The position numbers were made by a program, and so were the translations under genes. A stretch of DNA of 64,000 bases from Hemileia vastatrix (Eukaryota; Basidiomycota; Pucciniomycetes; Pucciniales; Zaghouaniaceae): NCBI GenBank assembly GCA_030280995.1, contig JASXTE010000007.1:2712001-2776000 (forward strand). Direction: 5' to 3'. The stretch's first letter is position 1. Each line of letters begins with the position of its first letter. This document shows, piece after piece, positions 32,742 to 42,973 of this stretch. The notes under the pieces are model-generated. The model saw only the letters and a list, made by a program, of their open reading frames with translations. It did no database searches and was not told the DNA's origin.

Positions 32742-35700
32742 ATGAGTGCTCCTCAGGATAGTGTAAGTGAACAGCCTGCTTATAATACCAGGTCTAAAGC
32801 TAACAGAAACTTTCCAGGACATCACCATGGAGGGAAAACAGTACCCCCAACCAGAAAGCATGAGTATAGAGGAAAAGGATGCCCTCTTAAAAAAGATAAC
32901 TATCAAAAAGACGTCTCCCCCTCTTCAGGATCAACTGTCCCACCTGGCCAAACAGGTTCTGAAGCTAGAGGAATCAAAATCTCTCATGTTCAAAGAGGTA
33001 GAGCAGTTGCAAAACAATTGCAAGGTAGGATTTCAGCAGATGAATCAGGCAATGGCAGAATTAAAGGGAGGCCAGCCCAGTCAATCAAATCAGCAACCCC
33101 CTACCCAAGGAGGGTCCAATCACTCCCAGGAGAAAATCCTGGTAGACAAATGGAAATGGGACTGGTTTCACCAACAGTGGACAAGCCACAGTTGCAACAG
33201 GGATCCGCCCCCTCATCTGACTTCCTCAGCTCACCCTTACAAGGGAAAAAAGCGCCAAAAATCAGGACTGGCAACCATCCCTTGGTAAGTAACTTACCCT
33301 CTCAGATTAGACATAATACTGATAATTACAATATAGGTAATTCTATTGATGTTAAATCTGTACAACAAATAGAGGAGGATTTAAGAAATTTAGGTTTTAG
33401 AGTAGATACACCTGACTTGTCTTTTGTCCATAATAACAGTACTATATACAATGATAATACAGTTAATCCTCAGTTGCAACCACCTACTAGTGAGATGAGA
33501 AGTTCACAGGAGAGTGAGAGAATTGAAAAGGAGGACATGGAATATTTTAACAATTACTCAACGGTCCATAGAATTGTTTCAGCATTGTGGAATAGAATGA
33601 CTGATTGTGAGGAACAGACAGTTAAGCTCACTAGTGATACAATTTCATCCTTGACATTGAAAATTTCTCAATTAGCAACACGTAATAAAGAATTAGAGAA
33701 AGAACATTTGTCTCTAACTCTTAAATATGATTCATTGAGTAATAAATATAATGACCTTTCAAACAAATTTTGTGAGTTAGAAAAATTATATGAAACACAC
33801 TTATTAAAAACTGAATCAAGAACAAAGTTATCTTTTGCCCAGACAAATCAATGTGTCTCTGAGTTGCTACAAAGATTAACTAAAGTTGAGATTGAAACTG
33901 CCAATCTACTAATGAACCAGGATAATCATAAGTATAATCAATATAATAATAATCCTTTCATTGGCAAAAGTGAATCTCATTCCTTCCCTGTACCACCACA
34001 ATTAAAACCATCTGGTGGTAGTGTCAAATCTGAAAATGTAAGTCACAAATCCGTGCAGGAAGAAATACAAGACCATTTATCAAAAGTGAATGAGTTGTTG
34101 AATTTACCTAAGATTAGTGAGATAAAATCCAATCAGAAGAACTGGCCTAAAATAGATCAGTACCCAACTTATGATGGGGAAGCCAGCTCTGATTGGCAAC
34201 ATTTTATTCAAAGAATTGACAACTTGAAATTCTCATATAAGTTACCAGATGAAGAGATAACATCAAAATTAATTTCTTTATTTAAGGATGTTGCTTTATT
34301 ATGGTTTGAAGCTGTCTTAAGTGAGGGTAGAGACTACTCTTGGGCTGAATGGAAACAACTTATTGAAAAACAATTTGGAGGTTCTAAATTCAGGCTTACT
34401 CAGCAGAGACTGTATGAGAAGACTAGGTATAATCCGTTGAATGGTGACAAACCTATGGTATTTTTAATGAATTTAAACAAAATATTAAAAGCCATTGAGC
34501 CTCATATGGATTTTAACTTATGGAAAGATAAGATAATATACAAATTACCTATATCTGTCAGAGACATTGTTGTAGCTAGAACATTAAATGTTACTGAATA
34601 TTCTGACTTTATTAATATTTGCAATGAAATATTATTAAACCATAAGTATGAATCAAGGTATTCCACTTATAAGCAAAATATTGAACCTGTAAAAACTCAG
34701 AATTCAAAAACACTTCAGGAGAAGCAGAAAAAACCTACTGCACCTGTAGTACCTAAAAAGTATGAAACAAATACTTGTTATAAGTGTAACAAACCTTGGG
34801 TCAAAGGTCACAAATGTGAGAAAAACATAAATATTGTTGAAAATCAACGTGAATCTGAAACTGAAACTGAAAAAAGTAAAGAATCAAGTGATTATGACAG
34901 CAATATCTCATATAGTGATGAAAATGAAGTCTGTATGTTGGAAGATGATTTGTCCATCTTTGAAAATCCAATATTAAATATGGACTCAAATGAATCTTTA
35001 ATGAATTTTGAGGATGCTGAAATCATTAAGGATATACAAGCTGATAACTTTAGAATGACACCTATCACGGTTCCAGCTATCATTTCTGGTGAAAATGTTA
35101 GTATAGTATTGGACACAGGAGCTGCTGATTCAGTTGTTTCCACTAATACATTACAGAAAATTGATAGTGAATATAAGTTTAAGCTTGAACCACTTCAGAA
35201 TAAAAATTGGAGAGGTTTTGGATCAGTACTACACCCCATTGGTAAATACAAAGCTGCTGTTTTCTTTAAACACCAACATGGTTATGTAAGGGTAACTTGT
35301 GACTTTGTAGTAATGGATAATACAAATTGTAGTAACTGTTTTATCATTGGAAATGATATTCTGACAAAATTTGGTGTAAAATTAGACCCTGCTAATAACA
35401 ATTTTACAATTGGCATGAATGGTAAAAGGAAATTTAAAATAAATTCTTTTAACACAGTCTTACACATTGAGTCAGTAACAAATTCCCCGTCTAAAGGAAG
35501 AGAATCCAATGAGTTGGAACTTCTGGAAACAGAAATTTCAAAAGAATCATTTGGCACTCAGATAAGTAAAACTGAGAAAGATAATATTTTGGAATTAATT
35601 AAACCTTTTCCAATGGCTTTTGCACATGGTACAAATGAACTTGGCCTTGTAAAAGATCATGAAATGAAAATTAGTTTAACCTGTGATTTGGATAATATTC

Positions 35701-36290
35701 CTGCTAGTCTTAAAAAGAAACCATACCCTGCTTCACCAATGAAGAGGAAAGACATAGAGGATAATATTAAGATGTTATTAAAAATGAACATTCTTGAGAA
35801 GGTTGAAACTACACCAAAATATTGTGTAATATCACCAGTGCTGATTTCTTATGAACAAGATAAAGCAAGACTGTGTGGTGATTATAGAGCATTAAATAAA
35901 TTTACAGTAGATGATATTTATCCCTTGCCAAGGATTGCCTCTATACATGCTACCCTTAAAGGTGCTAAATATATAAGTTGCCTAGATGGAAATAAAGGGT
36001 ACCATCAAATTCCTGTTGAAAAGAATTCACAGAACTTTTTGTTGATAACAACACACATGGGAATTTATAAGTATGTCAGAATGCCATTTGGACCAAAGAA
36101 TGCTCCATCAGTATTTCAAAAGTTAATGGATATAACATTCCATAATGAAATGATTGAGGGATGGTTAATGGTATATATTGATGACATCATAGTGTTCTCT
36201 AAAACTTTTGATGAACACTTAAACCATTTAAGGAAAGTATTTCAGAAAATGGATGAAATAAAAATGACCCTTGCATTGAAAAAAATGTAA
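32742..36290 (+). CDS. gag-pol: element F gag-protease-RT polyprotein (N-terminal frame)
   Basis: Open from ATG 32742 to a stop at 36290 (about 1182 aa). Counting from 32733: capsid block at residues 470-640 (KLPDEEITSKLISLF, SWAEWKQLIEKQF), zinc knuckle CX2CX7HXC at 681-694 (CYKCNKPWVKGHKC), protease DTGAADSVVS at about 794, RT from about 990 with YIDD at about 1148. The first 180 residues in this frame are unlike any gag and probably not used: the overlapping frame (32818-33288) is the conserved one there. The frame ends in RT because of an extra A in a run of seven at 36277-36283. Apart from that the polyprotein looks functional. Confidence 0.88.
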   Translation: MSAPQDSVSEQPAYNTRSKANRNFPGHHHGGKTVPPTRKHEYRGKGCPLKKDNYQKDVSPSSGSTVPPGQTGSEARGIKISHVQRGRAVAKQLQGRISADESGNGRIKGRPAQSIKSATPYPRRVQSLPGENPGRQMEMGLVSPTVDKPQLQQGSAPSSDFLSSPLQGKKAPKIRTGNHPLVSNLPSQIRHNTDNYNIGNSIDVKSVQQIEEDLRNLGFRVDTPDLSFVHNNSTIYNDNTVNPQLQPPTSEMRSSQESERIEKEDMEYFNNYSTVHRIVSALWNRMTDCEEQTVKLTSDTISSLTLKISQLATRNKELEKEHLSLTLKYDSLSNKYNDLSNKFCELEKLYETHLLKTESRTKLSFAQTNQCVSELLQRLTKVEIETANLLMNQDNHKYNQYNNNPFIGKSESHSFPVPPQLKPSGGSVKSENVSHKSVQEEIQDHLSKVNELLNLPKISEIKSNQKNWPKIDQYPTYDGEASSDWQHFIQRIDNLKFSYKLPDEEITSKLISLFKDVALLWFEAVLSEGRDYSWAEWKQLIEKQFGGSKFRLTQQRLYEKTRYNPLNGDKPMVFLMNLNKILKAIEPHMDFNLWKDKIIYKLPISVRDIVVARTLNVTEYSDFINICNEILLNHKYESRYSTYKQNIEPVKTQNSKTLQEKQKKPTAPVVPKKYETNTCYKCNKPWVKGHKCEKNINIVENQRESETETEKSKESSDYDSNISYSDENEVCMLEDDLSIFENPILNMDSNESLMNFEDAEIIKDIQADNFRMTPITVPAIISGENVSIVLDTGAADSVVSTNTLQKIDSEYKFKLEPLQNKNWRGFGSVLHPIGKYKAAVFFKHQHGYVRVTCDFVVMDNTNCSNCFIIGNDILTKFGVKLDPANNNFTIGMNGKRKFKINSFNTVLHIESVTNSPSKGRESNELELLETEISKESFGTQISKTEKDNILELIKPFPMAFAHGTNELGLVKDHEMKISLTCDLDNIPASLKKKPYPASPMKRKDIEDNIKMLLKMNILEKVETTPKYCVISPVLISYEQDKARLCGDYRALNKFTVDDIYPLPRIASIHATLKGAKYISCLDGNKGYHQIPVEKNSQNFLLITTHMGIYKYVRMPFGPKNAPSVFQKLMDITFHNEMIEGWLMVYIDDIIVFSKTFDEHLNHLRKVFQKMDEIKMTLALKKM
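32767..33288 (+). CDS. ORF1 of element F, overlapping gag in another frame
   Basis: Open for 173 codons from a GTG; the first ATG is at 32827 (MEGKQYPQPESMSIEEKDAL). Coiled-coil-like segment (LSHLAKQVLKLEESKSLMF, VGFQQMNQAMAELK), a Q/P-rich spacer, the KWKWDWFHQQW motif, and a basic end to IPW-stop. Homologues occur in E (20116-20616) and A (1689-2096). A candidate 55-nt intron (GTAAGTGAACAG... at 32763 to TTTCCAG at 32817) would join the MSAPQDS start at 32742 in phase to this frame. How ORF1 connects to gag is unresolved. A structural or nucleic-acid-binding gag-N part is the simplest guess. Confidence 0.6.
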   Translation: MNSLLIIPGLKLTETFQDITMEGKQYPQPESMSIEEKDALLKKITIKKTSPPLQDQLSHLAKQVLKLEESKSLMFKEVEQLQNNCKVGFQQMNQAMAELKGGQPSQSNQQPPTQGGSNHSQEKILVDKWKWDWFHQQWTSHSCNRDPPPHLTSSAHPYKGKKRQKSGLATIPW

Positions 36291-36312
36291 ATTTGGGTTT
36301 GAATCTTTAAAA

Positions 36313-38610
36313 GTGCTTGGTCATATTGTATCTGGCTTACAAATATGTGTAGACCAAAATAAAGTGGCTGCAATAAAGAATATTGGCATTCCTCAAAATG
36401 TGAAGGATGTACAATCTTTTCTTGGAATGTGTGGTTATTATAGACAATATATAAAAAACTACCAATCAATTGCTGCACCACTGACCACACTGATAAAGAA
36501 ATCAGAAGCTTTCATTTGGAATAATGAAAGACAACAAGCTTTTAATAAGTTGAAAGAATGTTTAATGACAGCTCCTATCTTGGGATTACCAGATTTCCAA
36601 TTACCTTTTGTATTATATACAGATGCAAGTTTTATTGGACTGGGTGCTGCTTTGCATCAAAAACAACTTATTGAAGGTAAAATGTCAGAAGTAGTAATCT
36701 GCTATATTTCACGTACTCTGAGAAGTGGTGAATTGAAATATGGTGCTACTCAACTTGAATATTTGGCAGTAGTATGGGCTCTTGAAAAGCTACATTATTA
36801 CCTTGAAGACCAAAAATTTGAGTTAATAACTGACTGTAGTGCAGTTAAGTCACTCTTAAACATGAAAACTCCTAATAGACACATGTTTAGATGGCAATTA
36901 GCTGTACAAGAATACAGAGGACGGATGACTATTACACATAGAGCAGGAACCTTGCACTCTAATGTAGATCTGTTATCTAGAGTACCTCTGCCTAATAATG
37001 ATGATAATCCTGCTTATGTTCCTGAATCAGAGATTATTAACATTTATGGCATTTATATTGTAGATCTTGAGGATGAATTTATGCAATCAATTCTTGATAA
37101 TTATAATTCAGATCCTGACTTAAGTAAATTAACTACAATATTAAATGATCCATCTAATGCTTCAATGAATTTTTTAATAAAAACATTACCAAATAAGTAT
37201 AAAGAGGCATTAGAGAAAGGAAAATTTTCCATTGAGAATTGTTTTATATATTACAGGAAAAAATTAAGTAATGTAATTGTAATTCCCCCTTCAATGAAGG
37301 AGTTAATGTTAAGTATATGTCATGATGATATATTAGCAGGTCATTTTGACTACCATAAAACATTAACCAGAGTAAAAAACACAGCTTGGTGGATTAACAT
37401 GTCTGAGGATGTTCAGAAATATGTTGAAACATGTGATTCTTGCCAAAAATCTAAAAGATTAACAGGAAAAAGAGCTGGTTTATTACAACAAATTGAGCAA
37501 CCAAAAGCTCCATGGGAAATCATTAACATGGACTTTGTAACAGGTTTGCCAATAGCAGGGCATAAGAGTTATAACTCCTGCTGGGTAATTGTAGATAGAT
37601 TTACAAAGATGTGTAAATTTATTCCTACCCACAAAGAGGTTTCTGCAAAGGACTTAGCTTTTTTATGGTGGACACAAATGTTAAATACAGCAGGTTTCCC
37701 CAAAGCAATAGTTTCTGACAGAGATCCTAAATTTACTTCGGAGTTCTGGACTTCACTTATGGATGCTTCAGGGTGTCAATTAAAACTTTCTACAGCACAC
37801 CATCCACAAACTGATGGGCTAGCAGAAAGAATGATACAAACCTTAGAAGATATGATAAGAAGATACTGTGATTTTGGTCTTAATTTTAAAGACAATGACA
37901 AATTCACGCATGATTGGGTAACCCTTATCCCAGGTTTAGAATTTGCATATAATAGTACAGTACATTCTGTCACTGGCAAAAAGCCATTTGAGTTATGGTT
38001 GGGTTATGTACCTAATACCCCTTCTAAAACTCTTAATAAGTTACCTAGATTGGATATTCATCCAGGTACTAAATCTTTTCTTCAGATGCAAGAATTATGC
38101 AGAAAACATGCTCAAGAATGTATAAATAAGGCTTTTGAGTATGAAAAGAAAAGATGGGATAAAGCCCATAAAGAACAAATGTTCAAAGAGGGTGATGAAG
38201 TCCTTATTTCAACGCTACATTTCAATTTAAATGGTAATGTTAAATTGAAGGATCCATTCATTGGAACATTTGTAGTTAAAAAGATGGTTGGTAATAATGC
38301 TGTTGAGGTTATTCTATATGCACCTTATGATAGAAAACATCCAGTATTTCCTATTTCTCTTATAAAACCATACCATTCTAATGATACTGCTCTCTTTCCA
38401 AGAAGATCAGGAAGGCATAAACAGCAACCTGAAGAAATAGTGGAAAAAGCAGAAAATGAAAAGATACTTAAAAAGAGACACCTTACTAAAGAAAAGGGAG
38501 TTGAGTATCTATTAAGATTTAAAAATAAATCAAGTGAATATGACCAGTGGATTCCAGAAAATGAAATCTCTGATCTTAAAAATCTCTTGAAAAAATTTAA
38601 ATCTAAATAA
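36313..38610 (+). CDS. pol: element F RT thumb-RNase H-integrase (C-terminal frame)
   Basis: 765 codons in the +1 frame relative to the upstream ORF. RT end (LGHIVSGLQICVDQNK), RNase H with LYTDASFIGLGAAL, ELKYGATQLEYLAV and ITDCSAVKSLL, integrase zinc finger HX6HX29CX2C-like (HDDILAGHFD ... CDSCQKSK), catalytic D-D-E in NMDFVTGL, SDRDPKFTSEFW and DGLAERMIQT, GPY/F-like block (LKDPFIGTFVVKKMVG) and a chromodomain-like tail (GVEYLLRFKNKSSEYDQW). No internal stop. It is one polyprotein with the upstream frame, separated only by the A-run shift. Confidence 0.92.
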   Translation: MLGHIVSGLQICVDQNKVAAIKNIGIPQNVKDVQSFLGMCGYYRQYIKNYQSIAAPLTTLIKKSEAFIWNNERQQAFNKLKECLMTAPILGLPDFQLPFVLYTDASFIGLGAALHQKQLIEGKMSEVVICYISRTLRSGELKYGATQLEYLAVVWALEKLHYYLEDQKFELITDCSAVKSLLNMKTPNRHMFRWQLAVQEYRGRMTITHRAGTLHSNVDLLSRVPLPNNDDNPAYVPESEIINIYGIYIVDLEDEFMQSILDNYNSDPDLSKLTTILNDPSNASMNFLIKTLPNKYKEALEKGKFSIENCFIYYRKKLSNVIVIPPSMKELMLSICHDDILAGHFDYHKTLTRVKNTAWWINMSEDVQKYVETCDSCQKSKRLTGKRAGLLQQIEQPKAPWEIINMDFVTGLPIAGHKSYNSCWVIVDRFTKMCKFIPTHKEVSAKDLAFLWWTQMLNTAGFPKAIVSDRDPKFTSEFWTSLMDASGCQLKLSTAHHPQTDGLAERMIQTLEDMIRRYCDFGLNFKDNDKFTHDWVTLIPGLEFAYNSTVHSVTGKKPFELWLGYVPNTPSKTLNKLPRLDIHPGTKSFLQMQELCRKHAQECINKAFEYEKKRWDKAHKEQMFKEGDEVLISTLHFNLNGNVKLKDPFIGTFVVKKMVGNNAVEVILYAPYDRKHPVFPISLIKPYHSNDTALFPRRSGRHKQQPEEIVEKAENEKILKKRHLTKEKGVEYLLRFKNKSSEYDQWIPENEISDLKNLLKKFKSK

Positions 38611-38727
38611 TACTGTTCATTCAGTATATGTATTATAAAAATTATTTTTTTATTTTATTATTTCATTCCTTAAGATTAATTAAAATGTCTTAACATTTTT
38701 TTTTATTGTTTTTTTGGGGTGAGGGAG

Positions 38728-39904
38728 TGTCAGCCTAAATATCCTTAGGACTGAGTATTTCTTATGCTTAAAATAAGATAACCTTAAGTAAATTAAGCTT
38801 ATATCTTAAAAATAAGGTTAAAATAATAATATATATTATTTTATTATATATATATATAATTATTATTCTATTATATAATTTATAATAGTTTAAATAACTT
38901 ATCCATGGCCTAATAATACTTATTAAGGTGTTAATGGAGTCATAATATACTTATCTTAAGTGATATGAAGTAATTATTGACATACATAAGCTTATATGTA
39001 TACATAAATCTCATATTCAGTGAAATATGCAGTATATTATGTATATTTAGGTATATAAGTGGGTTTTAGCCCCTTAATAGCCTATAACCTTTGTTTTTCT
39101 GCTTATTTTAGGTCATATGGATGAAATCAGTGGACTCACAACGCCTACAGAAGCATAGAAACCTATATCAGGCGCATACACCCAGTTTGGACAACTAAAA
39201 TTACTTCCTTGGATGGTTATTCACGGATTTATGGGTTGGAAAGATGTTTTTGGGTTAATGTGGATGCTTGGGGATGTTATTGGGGGCTTGGACATTTTAT
39301 TTGTTTCCTTTATATGCTTTTAGTTTCATTAAATCTCTTTTTGATCATTTATTTTACCTGTTTCTTTATGGTATCCGCTTTTATCTGGGTTTTCTATTTA
39401 TGGTATGACTCTGTGTTATTATTAATAGTGATGGAGGGTCCTTACTGGAGGGCTGGGTGTTGAAACTGCTTGAAGTGGACGCCATGGGGAGGTGATGGGC
39501 CCTCACAGTGCTGTAATTGCCGGGGATAGCAGTGACATCATCTGGATTGAAGGTCTGTGCACTCCAGTTGATTTGGGTATAAGTAAGGAGGGATTTTGAC
39601 GGTTTATTATCATCATTCAATTACTACACTTCAAACAAACACTACAATACAATTATTAGTATTCAGAAATATATTATAAAGCCCTTATAAATTGATATTA
39701 TCTTTATAATAGCTATAACTATATTTTATTCTTCTATTTTCCACCACTAGCACGCATTTAAATCCAAGTATTGTGAGTTTTATTTGAGTATAACTATTCT
39801 ATTAGTCTTCCCCTGAGGTTTAATCACTAAATCACTTATTAATAAGTAGTAGGACCATAAAATAACACTATTATATCATACTTATATACTAGACTGTACT
39901 GACA
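38728..39904 (+). repeat. 3' LTR of element F
   Basis: 1177 bp, same ends as 31060-32236. Differences noticed by eye include AATAACTTATCC for AATAGCTTATCC, TAGAAACC for TAGACACC and CCAGTTGA for CCAGTGGA. TATATAAG near 39053. Confidence 0.95.
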
Positions 39905-40760
39905 CTAATTGTTTGTATCCACATTCTGGACTCAACTGTGTTGACAACTCAATATCACGAGGAACCTCTCCACAGCCTATCATCCTGAAACTGATGGGCA
40001 AACAGAAAGGGTCAACCAAATCCTCAAACAATACCTTTGAATGTATGTCATTTACCAACAAGACGATTGTACCACATGGTTACCATTGGCCAAATTTGCT
40101 TATAATAACTCAACTCATTCTTTGACACAACAATCTCCTTTCAAAACTGTTTATGGAAGACATCCTTGATTCAACTAAATCCATGTAGGAACTAATCATC
40201 CTGCAGAACATTATATTCGAACAATATCACCACTCGAAGAGGAACTTAAATCAAATTTGGAATTAGCGGTTCGAAGGTACAAGGAACAGGCCGACAAACA
40301 ATGACAAACTGCTCCTTCTTTTAAACCAGGCGACAAAGTATGGCTCGACGCACGAAAAATTTGAACGACTCGACCATTAAAGAAACTGGCTGAAAAACGC
40401 TTGGGACCATTTGAAATAGACTCTGAAGTCTCTAAAACTGAATTTTGACTCAAGCTACCTCTTAAATGGCAGGCTTTTCACCCTGTTTTCACGTATCTCT
40501 CCTGGAACTGGCTCGAGAAACATACCTGGGCAAGAACCAACCTCCTCCAGAACCGCTCAAAGTAGAAGACCATCTAGAGTGAGAAGTAAGCCGCATCCTT
40601 GGTTCAAGAATGCGCAAGGGGAATTTTCAATACCTCGTGGAATGGGAAGGCTTCCTCGATGACTCAGACAAAACATCCTGGGAACCAGCCATCAATGTTT
40701 CTAACACCCCTAAACTCCTAAAATCTTTTCATCTTAAATATCCTTTTAAACCCAAACACC
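39905..40760 (+). pseudogene. pol: element C integrase end and chromodomain
   Basis: Continues 30744-31059 after element F. Shows LFVSTFWTQLC, then TGA where D has [17 protein letters not shown] sequence, the basic linker (FKPGDKVWLDAR, then TGA as in D), and the chromodomain (RKGNFQYLVEWEGFLDDSDK, 40610-40720). Another TGA (HP-stop-FN) replaces CGA of D. Several frameshifts. Confidence 0.85.
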
Positions 40761-41929
40761 ACACAATATGGGGGGCGGACTTGCTAGTGAGTCCGCAACC
40801 TTGGACCCAAACTCACAACAGATTGAACACACATTGAGCTATTGATAAAGGAACCATACAATCAGGAATGAACACCACTCAGCAGAACAGTTTTAGGTGG
40901 GTGTTCAAGTAGAGTTCAGTTTGGGTTCAGTATGAGTTCAGTCTGAGTTCCATCTGAGTTCCATCTCAGTTCAGGTTGAGGACTTGCTAGCAAGTCCACC
41001 CCCTATATTGCGTAGTGAAACCTTAAAACTCTCTTTTATTTTTTTCTTTCTCTTCTTCTCTTTAAAATCTAAAACATCTTTACTTCTAAAAAAAAAAAAA
41101 TTCCTTTTTTTTTAACCTTCTTTAAAATAAATAAAATAAAATAAAATAAAAATTAAAATAAATAAATAAAAAATCAAATTAAATTAAATTAAATAAAATA
41201 AAATAAAATAAAAATAAAATAAAATATAATAAAACAAAATTAGAATAAAATAAAATAAAACAAATAAAATTAAAATCTTTTTCTTTTTTCCTTCTCAATT
41301 TTCTATATACATTCTTTCTTTAAAAATTTCTTTTCCACAAACTATCAAAATTTTTCACAAACGCAACACAACCATCTTCTCAAACTTAACTTCAACCTCT
41401 AAATCTCTCTTTTAAATTACTTCTTTTCTTTCAAAACTCTTTTAAAAATTTATTTCTTCTCTTCTCTTCTTTCTTTTCTTTTTTCAAATAACTAAATTCC
41501 TCAAATCTTCAATTAACAAACTTTCAAAAATAACAAATTTTTTCTTTTCATTAAATTTTATTTACAACAAAATTATTTCAATAAATTATTTCTTTCTTCT
41601 TTCTTTCTTTCTTCTTACTTAATTCTTTTTCTTTTCAAACTTTAAAACTAAAACTCCTTCAATCAAATATTCTTTCTTTTCCTCTCTCATTTAAACTTCT
41701 TCTTTCAAAGTTTTAAAACAAAATTCTATTTAAATTTTTTTTTCTGTCTTTTCCTTTTTCTCTCATAATCTTATAAAAAATAAAATATTAAAATTTTCAT
41801 AAAACAACAAAATAAAATAACTAAATACAAATTGTTTTTTACTTTACTTTTCTTTCTTTTCTTTTCTCTTTCCATTTTAAATTCTCTCTTTTATTTTACC
41901 TCAAACCAATCCCTCATCTTCTCCAAAAT
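40761..41929. repeat. A-rich and CT-rich spacer of element C
   Basis: Includes a small GAGTTCAG/GAGTTCCATCT repeat at 40912-40975, the GGACTTGCTAG repeat (40777 and 40980), then AAATAAAATAAAATAA runs (41120-41270) and TTTCTTTCTT-type sequence. It mirrors 9322-10235 of element D. No gene supported. Confidence 0.65.
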
Positions 41930-42872
41930 CTACCTTATTTCCTTCCTACACTTCTCAAAGACTTCCCCCTCTCCTACTGGAATCACTTCTCCAATTTCCA
42001 GTAGCTCCTTGGCCATGTCGAAGTAAGCGGCATCGACAATCTTATTTATTTCTCCGCTTAAGTCTTCAATAAACCTCACTTGCTGAACCTGGCGAGGCTT
42101 TTTTGACCATACTTGATCAAGAGTTTCTTCATTCTCCTCCCTTGAGGAAACCACCGGCAATCTATCTTCGGTTGAGATTGACACCTTCACTTTCACAGCA
42201 GCGGGCTCCACAATGGTCGCATCCAAATTCAAAGCATCCGCCATAGGGACTTCTGCGATGACGTCTGAAATCTAAAACAAAACCATCAGTAACTAAATTT
42301 AAAAAATATCAGGAGAATGGACTTACTTCAAAGATGGGGTCTGCTTCTAAGAACAATCTCGGAGTGACCTCCACCTTCAATTCCTTTTCCTCTTCGTCAT
42401 CCTCGATGACCACCCGTTGCTTTTTCGGGGTCCGTCTCAAAATGGAGACTTCCTCTTCCTCCTCAACTAACTCGTCGACTTCTTCTTCGACCACTCGTTT
42501 CTTGCTTGCAGCCCAAGTCACCCAGGTTGCTACATCATCTTCAGCCTCCTCCTCATTTGCTCCCACCAATTGATCGTCCCAAATTGAAACATCCCGAATA
42601 TCTTCGACTACCTCTTTTGTCTTGGGAATCACCCAATATTTAGTCTTTGTGAACCGACTCTCGATGTCGGCATTCTTTGACAAGGCGTCACACGCCACCT
42701 GTCTCCAGCGGCAAAATTTGCACTTCTGGCAAGGACCTTGTGTCGCCTTGCTTTCCATGCAAAAGTACTCCATTGACTCGCAAGCCGTGCAGGCCTTGGA
42801 ATATTTCAGTGTGACGATTCCCCCATCCGCTTTAGGGTGTGGAGGCGTGGGAGTTGGAGTAGGTAAATCCAT
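41930..42872 (-). CDS. Zn2Cys6-type zinc-cluster protein carried antisense in element C
   Basis: Two exons on the minus strand: 42872-42327 and 42271-41930, intron 42326-42272 (GTAAGTCC...GTTTTAG, 55 nt). Homologue of 8332-9321: PTPTPTPPHPKADGG head, cluster CX2CX6CX12CX2CX6C (CTACESMEYFC, CKFCRWRQVAC), acidic middle, helical tail (ENEETLDQVWSKKP). The tail stops at CRKEIR, about 18 residues before the end in D, because of a TAG. Both exons remain open although the surrounding pol is full of stops, hinting that this gene was kept longer. Direction is opposite to C pol. Confidence 0.78.
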
Positions 42873-42957
42873 TGTAGTAAATTATAGAGAAATTAAAAAT
42901 AAAAGTAAAGGGAAACTAGTGTGGGAAGTATGTCTTACGCTCAACGGAGCTCGCGTT

Positions 42958-42963
42958 CTTATA
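42958..42963 (-). promoter_or_regulatory. TATA-like box of the antisense gene in element C
   Basis: TATAAG on the minus strand in CCCGGGTATAAGAACGCG, identical in context to 8231-8248 in element D and about 90 bp from the ATG. Confidence 0.5.
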
Positions 42964-42973
42964 CCCGGGCATC

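Larger units (their letters stand above)
31060..39904 (+). mobile_element. Ty3/gypsy element F, young and nearly intact
   Basis: Full-length, 8845 bp: 5' LTR 31060-32236, gag-pol 32742-38610, polypurine tract (TTTTTTTGGGGTGAGGGAG, before 38728), 3' LTR 38728-39904, 5-bp duplication CTAAT at 31055-31059 and 39905-39909. The two LTRs differ at only about five or six positions by eye over 1177 bp. It is inserted in the integrase gene of element C, between the SDRG and LFVSTFW codons. It is the youngest complete element in the window. Confidence 0.97.

Noticed and set aside
33240..33252. -1 ribosomal frameshift site GGGAAAA linking ORF1 to gag
   Set aside because: A similar heptamer in element A leads straight to TAG in the -1 frame, and in element E the heptamer is out of frame; not conserved enough to claim.
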